From Planctomycetales bacterium (lineage in GTDB: Bacteria > Planctomycetota > Planctomycetia > Planctomycetales > Planctomycetaceae): DNA of 46,071 nt. The stretch is from NCBI GenBank assembly GCA_026400835.1, contig JAPLOA010000110.1, positions 1 through 46,071 of the forward strand, read 5' to 3'. Within the stretch, counting starts at the first letter, position 1; each line of letters begins with the position of its first letter. Below are positions 34,809-43,393 of this stretch, in pieces. Both the position numbers and the translations under genes were made by a program. The notes beneath the pieces were generated by a model. The model made no database searches. It worked only from the letters and a program-made list of their open reading frames with translations, and was not told the origin of the DNA.

Positions 34809-35684
34809 ATGAAGACATCCGTAATTCGCGGCCTGGGATTAATGGGCCTGCTGTTGTTAACAAACTCAACGACCAGAGCGAATGACCTGGTCGATTTCTT
34901 AAATGCCCTGAACGGAAACTCGCATCATCGCAACGCTTCACCAGCGATTCAGCCAGTTGGGCATCATGATCATGATGGACGTGACATGCATGGTTCCGGA
35001 TATCGTGGCCATGAAATGACCGGACGAGACGTCTACAAACGCAATATGCAGGTGGCTGACCGCGACATGAATTATCTGGGTTACTCACAGAACCAAGGGA
35101 ACTATGGTCGACCCGGCTATGGTGACTTTGATCAGAATCGAGTGAATCTGAGGGACGAAAGTTACGGCCGATCAGGTCGCAGCCACTACTCCGGCCGCTC
35201 CGGTGCTCATATCAGCTTTCGTGTCAGCTCGAATCAGAACCCGGCCTATGGCCAACCGATCTACATTCCGTCACAGGATACTGTTCAGCCTTTGCCACCT
35301 GTTCAGGAACTGCCGCCAGTCCAGTCTTATCCGGTGAATCCTGGCTACCCAGTAGCTCCCGGCTATCAGACAGCTCCAGTGTTCCCTCATCAGATTGGAG
35401 AGATCGTTGACTGCCGGGTACCTTTGGCAACCTGTGTCCGAGTTGAAGATGAGTGCAACATTGCTCCGAACGCTGTGCCTGTCATCGTCGCCGTTCGAGA
35501 CCCCGGAATGTGTGAGCATGACGTCGTGGAAAGAATAGTCTTCGTTCAAGTTTGTGTGCCTCCATGTCCCCCTCGATGCATCCACATCTCACCTTGCCAT
35601 ACACGAGTGACGATGGATTTTGGAACGTATGAAGTCGACATCAAATCAAAGAATGGCATGATCGTGGTTGACTACGACAACTAA
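34809..35684 (+). CDS. Secreted Cys- and Pro-rich protein, unknown function
   Basis: This 291-residue protein has a signal peptide (MKTSVIRGLGLMGLLLLTNS, cut near TRAN). A His/Gly/Tyr-rich middle follows, then a Pro-rich stretch (QPLPPVQELPPVQSYPVNPG). The C-terminal 100 residues contain about nine Cys (for example VCVPPCPPRC), likely disulfide-bonded or metal-binding. I recognise no family, though the Cys-rich tail with a closing DFGTYEVDIKSKNGMIVVDYDN-like beta strand pattern suggests a small folded domain. GGAAGGA precedes the ATG. Three hairpins follow the stop codon. Confidence 0.75.
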   Translation: MKTSVIRGLGLMGLLLLTNSTTRANDLVDFLNALNGNSHHRNASPAIQPVGHHDHDGRDMHGSGYRGHEMTGRDVYKRNMQVADRDMNYLGYSQNQGNYGRPGYGDFDQNRVNLRDESYGRSGRSHYSGRSGAHISFRVSSNQNPAYGQPIYIPSQDTVQPLPPVQELPPVQSYPVNPGYPVAPGYQTAPVFPHQIGEIVDCRVPLATCVRVEDECNIAPNAVPVIVAVRDPGMCEHDVVERIVFVQVCVPPCPPRCIHISPCHTRVTMDFGTYEVDIKSKNGMIVVDYDN

Positions 35685-35733
35685 GGCTGCAATCAAGGCG
35701 ACAACAACAGAATCGCCAATCGCCAATATCCTT

Positions 35734-35760
35734 CATGGTCAGTCGGGTGACCTGACCATG
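35734..35760. repeat. 9-bp perfect inverted repeat
   Basis: CATGGTCAG (35734-35742) pairs with CTGACCATG (35752-35760) around a 9-base loop. It lies 50 bases after the stop of the Cys-rich protein gene. Confidence 0.6.
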
Positions 35761-35770
35761 AAACCACTCG

Positions 35771-35801
35771 CGGGTGCCGAGGTCTCAGACTTCGGCACCC
35801 G
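35771..35801 (+). terminator. Terminator-like hairpin
   Basis: CGGGTGCCGA (35771-35780) pairs with TCGGCACCCG (35792-35801), followed by TTTCGGTTTT. It probably ends transcription of the Cys-rich protein gene. Confidence 0.6.
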
Positions 35802-35835
35802 TTTCGGTTTTGAGGCAGCCGAAAGTAAGAACTCT

Positions 35836-35888
35836 GAGCCTGAGGCCCTGGCCGAATCGACAGAAAAATCGGCGAGCGCCTCAGCCTC
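35836..35888. repeat. Diverged palindrome, AGCCNNAGGCG family
   Basis: Arms at 35836-35853 and 35871-35888 pair at 15 of 18 positions and closely resemble the arms of the palindrome at 34514-34585. Confidence 0.65.
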
Positions 35889-36075
35889 AAGTCCATGGGA
35901 CGAGCAATATGTTTGTTTCTGCCTGCCCACTTAATCGCTACATTGATCACAGTCGTTGTCGCATGTCTGACGGGACCGCGGATTCCCTGCTCAATCCCAA
36001 TCGGTCTTTGCCGCATATGCCAGGCTTTTGGTAGTTCGCTCTCCCTGAAGTTCATCAAAGCGGAAGGCCTGCACC

Positions 36076-36480
36076 ATGGATACGCTCAACCGAAACATCA
36101 CTATTGGCGTTGGCGTCGTTCTGGCAGCGTTGTTTGTTCTTGCTGGCGGTGGTAGACGTCAGCCTGAGCCCATCAATGATCCCTGGTTTCGACAGGCGGT
36201 TCTGGAAAACAGTCATCCCGTAGTTGTGAAGTTCGGAGCCGACTGGTGTGGCCCTTGTCGTGGAATGGATGCAGCCATCGACGACCTTGAGCCCCGATTC
36301 TCAGCCCGCGCGAAGTTTCTGAAGATCGATATCGATAAGCGCCCCGAGCTATTCACTCACTATCGATCCGGAAACGGGATTCCTCAAATCATGATCTTCA
36401 AAGATGGCCGGATCATCGCTCAGAAGCGAGGTTTCGGCGGTGAAGAAGGTCTGAAGCAGTGGCTGGAATCCAGCCTGTAA
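36076..36480 (+). CDS. Membrane-anchored thioredoxin-fold protein
   Basis: This 134-residue protein has one N-terminal membrane anchor (about 8-25), then a thioredoxin domain. The active site is WCGPC (57-61) and the cis-proline is Pro103 in GIPQ. The anchor places the domain on the outer side of the inner membrane, where it would reduce disulfides or assist cytochrome c maturation, both plausible given the many CxxCH proteins nearby. No partner such as DsbD is in the window. It lies between two palindromic elements and converges with the DUF1501 gene. Confidence 0.9.
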   Translation: MDTLNRNITIGVGVVLAALFVLAGGGRRQPEPINDPWFRQAVLENSHPVVVKFGADWCGPCRGMDAAIDDLEPRFSARAKFLKIDIDKRPELFTHYRSGNGIPQIMIFKDGRIIAQKRGFGGEEGLKQWLESSL

Positions 36481-36503
36481 CTGCAAGCGGAGTTCGCCGT
36501 TGA

Positions 36504-36556
36504 CCGCCCAGCCGGAGGCGCCGGCCATAAAAAAGCCGGCGCTTCCGGCTGGGCGG
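36504..36556. terminator. 22-bp near-perfect palindrome between convergent genes
   Basis: Arms at 36504-36525 and 36535-36556 match at 21 of 22 positions; the 9-base loop is CATAAAAAA. The arms contain AGCCGGAGGCG, the core shared with other palindromes here. Position 24 bases after the thioredoxin stop suggests termination, possibly in both directions. Confidence 0.75.
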
Positions 36557-36649
36557 CAAGCATGGACGTGGAACTCAGCAAACGAACAACGTGAGCGACT
36601 CCCTCGGTATCGGGTCGTCTGGCCACCCGAGTCAAGGGCCGTGCCTTTG

Positions 36650-38122
36650 TCACGCAATGATGTCCTGTATCGGGCTGCCGAAATCAATCTCCAGACGTTT
36701 CTGTCCGGGGAACTCCAGACGATGACTGTCCAGACCGAGTTGATGCAGCAACGTCGCGTGAATGTCGGTTACATAGTGTCGATGCTCAACCGCGTGAAAC
36801 CCAATCTCGTCGGTCGCACCGTGTACGACACCTCGCTTTAGCCCGCCGCCAGCCATCCAGACTGAGAATCCATAAGGATGATGGTCACGGCCATCGGACC
36901 GCTCTGCTCCCGGAGTTCGCCCAAACTCGGTCGCCCAGACAACCAGAGTCTCCTCCAGCAGCCCTCGCTGCTTCAGATCTTTCAATAGCCCCGCGATCGG
37001 TTTATCGACTGCTTTGCAACGCGTCGAATGGTTCTTCAACAGCTCACTGTGGGCATCCCAGCCGTCGTCGTAAATTTGCACGAACCGAACACCACGTTCG
37101 ACCAGTCTCCGAGCCGCCAGACTGAAGCGTCCGACGCGCTCCGTTGTAGCTTCATTCAGACCATACAGTTCCTGAGTGTGTTGTGTTTCATCGCTGAGCC
37201 GAACAACCTCGGGCACCGACATTTGCATCCGAAACGCCAGTTCATAGCTGCGAATGCGGGCTCGCATTGCCGGATCATCGGGATACTGCGCACCGGCAAT
37301 CCCGTGCAGCTCATTCAGCAGATCCAGTTGATCGCGTCGCTCAGCCAATGACACGCTGGCTCCGGGTGTTCCGAACGGCAGAGGGTTTGCCGGATCGAGC
37401 ACCATGTTCACGCCCGAATGTTCCGGGCCCAGATAACTTGCACTATGGGCTCCGACACCTCCGCAACAGTCACCCGGGCCGCCTTCCATCACCACAAACT
37501 GCGGCAGATTGTCATTCAAAGAGCCCAGCCCATAATGAACCCAGGATCCGATTGAAGGATGAAAGCCGTCGAAGATATGTCGCCCCGTATGAAACTGCAG
37601 TTGAGCTGCGTGGTCGTTGTCCGTGGTCCACATTGATCGGACGACCGCGATGTCATCAATGCAGTCGCCCACGTGAGGCCACCAGTCACTGACTTCGATC
37701 CCGCTTTGACCTCGGCGACAAAAGCCAATCTGCGTGGGATAAAGCTGAGCCATCAACGCGCGAGGAGTACCAGCGAAGTCTCTGACGTTCTTGCGATAGT
37801 AAGGTGAGTCCAGCACCGAAGATCGAAACGGCGACTCATCAATCGTCAGTCCGGAATACTTGTCGATGGCCGGCTTTGGATCAAAGCTCTCCAGATGGCT
37901 GGTACCGCCCAGCATAAAGAACCAGATCACGCTTTTTGCTTTCGGAGCAAATTGCTCACGAACGTTCTCGGCGATCGCTTGTGCAGCAGCGTTGCGATGT
38001 GCGTCCGACTCAGCCGCACGGGTGATGCCGTCGCGAGCCAGCATCGAGCCCAGCGCGAGGCCGGTGAAGCCCATGCCCATGTCGGAAAGAAAATGTCGCC
38101 GAGAGTGTTGTTGATATTGCAT
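36650..38122 (-). CDS. DUF1501-family Tat-exported protein
   Basis: This 490-residue protein begins with a twin-arginine signal ([10 protein letters not shown], then a hydrophobic stretch) and continues as a DUF1501 domain, related to sulfatase-like metallo-phosphatases. Typical segments are [41 protein letters not shown] and [24 protein letters not shown]1501 genes occur next to DUF1553 genes in planctomycetes in many copies and are suspected to act in degradation of complex polysaccharides, but biochemistry is unproven. GAGG lies six bases before the ATG. The DUF1553 gene is 8 bp upstream, so the two share a transcript. Confidence 0.92.
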   Translation of the reverse strand: MQYQQHSRRHFLSDMGMGFTGLALGSMLARDGITRAAESDAHRNAAAQAIAENVREQFAPKAKSVIWFFMLGGTSHLESFDPKPAIDKYSGLTIDESPFRSSVLDSPYYRKNVRDFAGTPRALMAQLYPTQIGFCRRGQSGIEVSDWWPHVGDCIDDIAVVRSMWTTDNDHAAQLQFHTGRHIFDGFHPSIGSWVHYGLGSLNDNLPQFVVMEGGPGDCCGGVGAHSASYLGPEHSGVNMVLDPANPLPFGTPGASVSLAERRDQLDLLNELHGIAGAQYPDDPAMRARIRSYELAFRMQMSVPEVVRLSDETQHTQELYGLNEATTERVGRFSLAARRLVERGVRFVQIYDDGWDAHSELLKNHSTRCKAVDKPIAGLLKDLKQRGLLEETLVVWATEFGRTPGAERSDGRDHHPYGFSVWMAGGGLKRGVVHGATDEIGFHAVEHRHYVTDIHATLLHQLGLDSHRLEFPGQKRLEIDFGSPIQDIIA

Positions 38123-38130
38123 GGAAGGCC

Positions 38131-41100
38131 TCAGCGGATCGTGACAAAATCATTGTGACTGAACAGAACGTGAACCAGATTCTCGCGGGCTCTTAGCCAC
38201 GCTTCTTTCGCGGCGGGTCGACTGGACGTTTGCCCGCCTGCCGGAAACATTTTGAGGTCCGAACGTGCGATCGTGGCCATCGTGCGATCCAGAAACGTCA
38301 GGCAGCTTTCCAGCTCGGTCGTTGTTGGTTGTCGAGTCAGCAGATTCTCAAACGCTGTCGTAAGAAAGGCCAGCCTGGTCTCACGGCTGTCGCCCTCCCC
38401 TGCGGCGGTGCTCCATTCTTCAGCCAGTTGACGTGCCAGATCCAGCGTCAGGCTGCTGTTCATCAGCGCCAGAGCCTGTTGCGGGACCACGCTCTCCTGA
38501 CGACGATAGCACTCGTTGGGATTCGCCGCATCGAATGTCTCAAGGAAGCCGGACTTCTCATTCGGAGTGCTGCGAAAATACAGACTGCGACGAAAGTTGG
38601 ATAACGATTCCGTCTCTGGAATCTCGGGGCCTCCCGAGGAACAATCCAGTTTGCCGGAAACGGACAGCACGGAATCTCGGACCACTTCCGATTCCATGCG
38701 TCTGGAATTTATTCGCCAAAGAAATCGATTCGTTGGATCGACCGTACTGTTGTTCGTGAGGACGTCCGTTTCTGGCCCTGTGGCCGATGTTTGCCGATAG
38801 ACTGAAGACAGGACAATCATCCGATGGATTGGTTTCATCCGCCATTCCTGGCGAACCAGTTCTGTCGCCAGCCAGTCCAGAAGTTCGGGATGCGAAGGAC
38901 GTTGGCCGTTCAGTCCGAAGTTGGCCACAGACGGCACCAGCGCTTCGCCAAAATGTCGCAGCCAGATGTGATTGACAGCGATACGTGATGCTCGAGGATT
39001 CTGCGGGCCAACGATCCAGCGTGCGAGAGCAAGGCGTCGGCCGGTTGAGGTAGAAGGAAAAGCCGGCCCGAGCGCAGTATACGTTTCATCAGCCTTTTCG
39101 ATCGCACTGATGGCATCCGCCAATTTTGCTTTTGCTTCCGTCAGCTTCTTTTCAGCGTCGGTCAATGAAGGTTTTGGATCTGTGACTGCTTTGTCCGTGC
39201 TGGACGAAACGTTCGCCAGGGCCAGCAAATGTTCGGCCGCGAGCACTTCGGCCGCAACTTTGGCCGCCGTAACTTCTCGTTCGGCTCGGCTGGCAGCTCG
39301 GCTCTTCTCCTGGACGTCTTCTGCAGGCTCGTCAGAATATCTGGCTCGCTCAGCTGTCAGCTGTGCCATCAGCAACTGTTTCTGCTTTTCAGCGATTACA
39401 AGTTGCTGTTCGGCAACTTTGACATTGTGCAGTGCCGTTTGCTCGGCGAGCTGAAGTTCGGTCAGACTGGGGACCAGTTCCCGAATGTCGACCTCCAGAA
39501 ATTCGGCCGAGCCACTATGAACCCATAGAGCAAACTTACCCTCGCGTCTCGCCTCCGGGATCACGTAGTCCAGTTTGTGCTCGCCATTCAGCTTAAGTTG
39601 AAGCAGTTGCTCTCGCACGGTGATTTCAACCACCGTTTCGTCGCCCACGGTCAGCTTTGTTCGAACGATCCCTGCCGCAGGATAAAACTGCTGACCGTCT
39701 TTGCGATGAAAGGCCTGGACAGACTGCGACGAATCACCTGTCGCAGTATACACGTCCTGGGAGTTTCCGTTATCGATGTAGTCGAAACTGAAACCCACCG
39801 AACGAATCGATCCAGGTTGCAATGTGCGGTAACGAACGCGAGCCTGGAAATTCCTGGGATGAATCACGTCGGCCACGATTGTCGAAAAGTTTCCGACTGA
39901 CGATTCAATAAGGCGGCCGTCCTTCCAGTCCCACTTCCCCGACACGACCTTCCACGTTTCTGTGCGCGTCGTGAACTGATCATGAAGTACTGGTTCGGCG
40001 TCCGTGATCGCTTCACCCGACGCCCCGGACAACTTCTGTTCCGCCAGCCGGGCTCCGAATGCCGTCAGTGCCTGTTGAGCATTCTTCGCTTCGGCCTCAG
40101 TCGTGCGAATCTTCTCTGCTGCCAGAGCAATCTCCGATTCGGCATTCTTCACGAGACCCTCGGCCACCGCCGCCCGTAGATGAGGCTGCCACGCGTCGGC
40201 TGAAAGTGCGACGGTCTGAATATCTTCCGTCATCGATCCAAGGGCCTTGGGGACGGCTGGTAGCATCAGTCGAGACTGATCCGGATAGCGATTGTCGCCC
40301 CGCTCAAAGACATACGTTTTGGCGTCCAGCTCTTTGTCATAAACCCGTGCGACCCCTTCACGCAACACCGCACCAAGAGTTGCGTCCTTTTCGGTTTCCT
40401 GTGAGCCACTGATCGGGTCCGTGCGGACATCATGCGGTTCAAAGAACGCGCGAAAGTGGTAGTAGTCTTCGTGGGTAATCGGGTCAAACTTGTGATCGTG
40501 GCAGCGAGCACACTTCATGGTCAGCCCAAGGAACGCCTGACTGGTATGTTCGACGGTATCAAACATCCAGACGTTGCGGTCGAACTTGTACCAGTTCCGA
40601 CCAAGGTAACCGGTGGCACGGAGAATACTCGGATCGGCCGGAGCCAGCTCATCACCAGCCAGCATCTCCATGACCATCCGGTCATACGGCTTGTCTTCAT
40701 TCAGTGATTCAACAATCCAGTCCCGCCAGCGCCAGATATGTCGTTGGCTGTAACGAATTTCATTGATGCTGCGACTGCCATACCAGTCGCTGTACCGCCA
40801 GACATCCATCCAATGCCGTCCCCAGCGCTGGCCGTACTCCGGCCGGGCGAGAAGTCTGTCGACGACGGCGTTATAAGCACTTTCGGAATGATCGTTCAGA
40901 AAGTTATGTAGCTCGGTTTGCGTCGGAGGAATTCCGATCAGGTCGAGATAGACTCTGCGAAGCCACACCTCGCGTGGCGCATCCGGCGATGGCTTTAGCC
41001 CTCGAGACTCATGCTGGGCTGCGATAAACGCGTCGATTGGGCTTCGAATCCAATCGCCGTTTTTTACACTTGGTACGTCGGGTGTAATTGGGCTCTGATA

Positions 41101-41529
41101 CGACCAATAGTGAGTCGGGTCTTCCGGGATCTTTTCGTCCTGCGGAGAACTTGCACCCGCATCGATCCAATCTCTCAGCAGCTCAATCTGTTCGTTCGTC
41201 AGCTTCTCCCCCTGACCTTCCGGTGGCATTCGCTGGCTGCTGTCAGTGGCTGAAACTCTCTGGATCAGCAGACTGGTGTCACTTTGCCCCGGTTCAATCG
41301 CAGCACCGCTCTCGCCGCCTTTGCGAATCAATGAGCCGTGATCGAGACGCAGCCCGGAACTCTGTCGAATCGCCCCATGACACGCGGCGCACTTGTTGAG
41401 CAGCAGTGGCTTGATGACTCGCTCATAGTTGACATCGGCGGATGGCCTTAATTCATCGCCTCGTGCAGAACTAAAGCCGGCCCACATAAAGCTGAGCACA
41501 CAGGCAGTTGCAATCAAACAGCGCAGCAT
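38131..41529 (-). CDS. Exported DUF1549/DUF1553 protein with planctomycete cytochrome domain
   Basis: This protein of 1132 residues (from the ATG at 41529) has a signal peptide (to about ARGDEL) and a PSCyt1-type cytochrome domain with CAACH at 47-51 and RMPPEGQG, typical of the haem-binding domain. DUF1549 (PSCyt2) follows with [12 protein letters not shown] and [17 protein letters not shown], then DUF1553 at the C-terminus ([28 protein letters not shown]). Between them, about residues 440-800, lie two coiled-coil stretches around a LamG/concanavalin-like beta domain ([18 protein letters not shown]), which is often a sugar-binding fold. The frame is open upstream to 41637. It is cotranscribed with DUF1501. 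A role in extracellular polysaccharide metabolism is inferred. Confidence 0.9.
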   Translation of the reverse strand: MLRCLIATACVLSFMWAGFSSARGDELRPSADVNYERVIKPLLLNKCAACHGAIRQSSGLRLDHGSLIRKGGESGAAIEPGQSDTSLLIQRVSATDSSQRMPPEGQGEKLTNEQIELLRDWIDAGASSPQDEKIPEDPTHYWSYQSPITPDVPSVKNGDWIRSPIDAFIAAQHESRGLKPSPDAPREVWLRRVYLDLIGIPPTQTELHNFLNDHSESAYNAVVDRLLARPEYGQRWGRHWMDVWRYSDWYGSRSINEIRYSQRHIWRWRDWIVESLNEDKPYDRMVMEMLAGDELAPADPSILRATGYLGRNWYKFDRNVWMFDTVEHTSQAFLGLTMKCARCHDHKFDPITHEDYYHFRAFFEPHDVRTDPISGSQETEKDATLGAVLREGVARVYDKELDAKTYVFERGDNRYPDQSRLMLPAVPKALGSMTEDIQTVALSADAWQPHLRAAVAEGLVKNAESEIALAAEKIRTTEAEAKNAQQALTAFGARLAEQKLSGASGEAITDAEPVLHDQFTTRTETWKVVSGKWDWKDGRLIESSVGNFSTIVADVIHPRNFQARVRYRTLQPGSIRSVGFSFDYIDNGNSQDVYTATGDSSQSVQAFHRKDGQQFYPAAGIVRTKLTVGDETVVEITVREQLLQLKLNGEHKLDYVIPEARREGKFALWVHSGSAEFLEVDIRELVPSLTELQLAEQTALHNVKVAEQQLVIAEKQKQLLMAQLTAERARYSDEPAEDVQEKSRAASRAEREVTAAKVAAEVLAAEHLLALANVSSSTDKAVTDPKPSLTDAEKKLTEAKAKLADAISAIEKADETYTALGPAFPSTSTGRRLALARWIVGPQNPRASRIAVNHIWLRHFGEALVPSVANFGLNGQRPSHPELLDWLATELVRQEWRMKPIHRMIVLSSVYRQTSATGPETDVLTNNSTVDPTNRFLWRINSRRMESEVVRDSVLSVSGKLDCSSGGPEIPETESLSNFRRSLYFRSTPNEKSGFLETFDAANPNECYRRQESVVPQQALALMNSSLTLDLARQLAEEWSTAAGEGDSRETRLAFLTTAFENLLTRQPTTTELESCLTFLDRTMATIARSDLKMFPAGGQTSSRPAAKEAWLRARENLVHVLFSHNDFVTIR

Positions 41530-41662
41530 GCCGGAGACTTTCTGTCTGGAACGGCGGGAGTGAATCAGGGCAGGATGTGGTGGAAAGCCCGCTGACCAGC
41601 TTAACATCCGCGCCAGCAAAGAAAACACCAGGTTCACTCAAGGCCGTTCAAAGGCAGCAAAA

Positions 41663-42949
41663 TCAGATTGCTCGCAATACCGCCGCTGCACTCTGGCCCA
41701 TCGCGGTTCGATTGACCGTGATGGCGGTACGGTTGCTCAGTCGAGTCGCCTCACCACGAGCCACATTCAGGCGGCAGCGCGGATCGGGAATCTCGTAATT
41801 CAGGGTGGCCGGAATGTAGCCGTTCTTCAGGGACAGCAATGTGCCGGCCAGTTCGACAGCGCCCGCACCTGCATCGAAGTGCCCTACATAGCTCTTCAAG
41901 GCAGTGACAGGGATCTTCAGAGCAAGATCACCGAACACGCGGTGATAGGCACGGGCTTCGACGATATCGTCCGGCTGAGTGCTCTTGCCCTGGGCATTGA
42001 TGTGACCAAGCTCTGATGCCAAAATACCAGCACCGTCAATGGCCGACTGCATCGCTCGTACAAGACCCAGACCGGCTGATTCATTGGCCAGTCCCTTACC
42101 ATCACACCCAGCGCCAACGCCCAGCACTTCGGCGTAGATATTGGCACCACGGCGGACCGCGTGCTCATAGCTTTCAACAACGAAGGACGCAGCGCCTTCA
42201 CCGACGACTGTTCCATCGCGTTCAAAGTCGAACGGTCGACACGCGCGTGACGGATCGTCGTTGCGGCGTGACAAACCCTCGAAGCGATGGAACTTCGCAA
42301 TATCAACGGGATGAATGTTTGAGCTACAGGCTCCGACGATCATCGCATCTGCCCTGCCCGCTTCGATGACTCGAACAGCTTCGGACAAAGCCAGAATGGC
42401 GGACGCATCACGGCAAGTAATCGTATTGTTCGGGCCACAAGCATTGTGGTCGATGGAAACATGGCTGGCCGGCATGTTCGGGAGCTGACGCAGTAACCAA
42501 AGAGGAGCAATGCTGGCGAGCGCTTCCGGACCCCATTTATCGGGATCAAATCCACCTTCGGTTCGGCAAACTTCGACAGCGGCCGCCAGTTCTGATGGGT
42601 GGCAGGTCATACGACCAGCCCCAAAGACGACTCCAAAGCGGTCCGGATCAATCCAGCCAGAAGAAACCTGAGCATCTTTCACTGCAAGGCCGGATGAGGC
42701 TACGCCCAGCTGAATGTCTCGACACATGACCTTCACGAACTTTTTATCGCGAAGGAAGTTTACAGGGTTGAAATCGCGGACTTCGGCACCAAAAGCGGAG
42801 GGCAGGCCGTCTGACGGCATAGACTGCAGAAAGTCGATGCCAGTCCGGTTGTTCACCAAACTGTCCCAGAAGCGATCGTTCCCGATACCAATTGGAGAAA
42901 CAACCCCAACGCCCGTTACAACGACGCGAGTCCCATTGCGCCCAGCCAT
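41663..42949 (-). CDS. Beta-ketoacyl synthase (KAS II-like) with altered active site
   Basis: This 428-residue protein has the fold of condensing enzymes that extend fatty-acid or polyketide chains on acyl carrier protein. The nucleophile Cys171 lies in DHNACGPNN. The second catalytic His (FabF His303; usually NAHGTST) is Gln320 here, in NAQGKST. The third, His357, is kept in SYVGHFDAGAG, as is Lys352. A Cys-Gln-His triad is unusual and could weaken the decarboxylation step or allow another function. GAGG lies before the ATG. No acyl carrier protein or other fatty-acid gene is in the window; the DUF1553 gene downstream is on the same strand but probably unrelated. Confidence 0.88.
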   Translation of the reverse strand: MAGRNGTRVVVTGVGVVSPIGIGNDRFWDSLVNNRTGIDFLQSMPSDGLPSAFGAEVRDFNPVNFLRDKKFVKVMCRDIQLGVASSGLAVKDAQVSSGWIDPDRFGVVFGAGRMTCHPSELAAAVEVCRTEGGFDPDKWGPEALASIAPLWLLRQLPNMPASHVSIDHNACGPNNTITCRDASAILALSEAVRVIEAGRADAMIVGACSSNIHPVDIAKFHRFEGLSRRNDDPSRACRPFDFERDGTVVGEGAASFVVESYEHAVRRGANIYAEVLGVGAGCDGKGLANESAGLGLVRAMQSAIDGAGILASELGHINAQGKSTQPDDIVEARAYHRVFGDLALKIPVTALKSYVGHFDAGAGAVELAGTLLSLKNGYIPATLNYEIPDPRCRLNVARGEATRLSNRTAITVNRTAMGQSAAAVLRAI

Positions 42950-43393
42950 GGAAACGCCTCAATCTGAAGCCATCCGCACGACTCAATCGCACAGAAAGCC
43001 CGACCCATCTTGGTACATCGGAGACTTCCGTTCCGATGAAAGATCGACCTGTATTCCCCACGAATTTCAGGCAATCCCGTCGTTAAATGGTCTGCTCCAT
43101 CCCTCCGTTATCGGCGCTTTGCCCCCGCAAAAAGCCAATTCAGGATTTCACACACCATTCACATAAGAGTGTTTTCGGACGCAAAGCCTCCCCGCTCCAG
43201 CATCCTGCACTCTTCCTCAACGTTGATTACACGCCGATTCGGACATTCTGTCAAGTCGTTCATGGCCACGATATCGAGACCGAGACAAAGAAATACTAAA
43301 CAAAATGCCAGTATTCTGCGCGCAAAAGATCCGGGCATAAGCGATGAATCACTTATGACCGGATCCTAGTGTTCAGGAGAATACTTGTAGCAC
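42950..43393. other. Intergenic region upstream of the ketoacyl synthase gene
   Basis: This 444-bp region lies between the ketoacyl synthase start and the 3' end of the acidic-repeat gene, both minus strand. It contains the terminator of the latter (43328-43365) and presumably the synthase promoter. Weak open frames in both strands show no family resemblance. Confidence 0.4.
43328..43365 (-). terminator. Terminator-like hairpin after the acidic-repeat gene
   Basis: GATCCGGGCATAAG (43328-43341) pairs with CTTATGACCGGATC (43352-43365) at 13 of 14 positions. On the minus strand TTTT follows. It lies 28 bases after the stop of the acidic-repeat protein gene. Confidence 0.65.

Larger units (their letters stand above)
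35685..36075. other. Intergenic region with three stacked hairpins
   Basis: This 391-bp region holds a 9-bp hairpin (35734-35760), a terminator-like hairpin (35771-35801) and a diverged copy of the AGCCNNAGGCG palindrome (35836-35888). The rest, before the thioredoxin gene, shows no gene. Confidence 0.45.
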
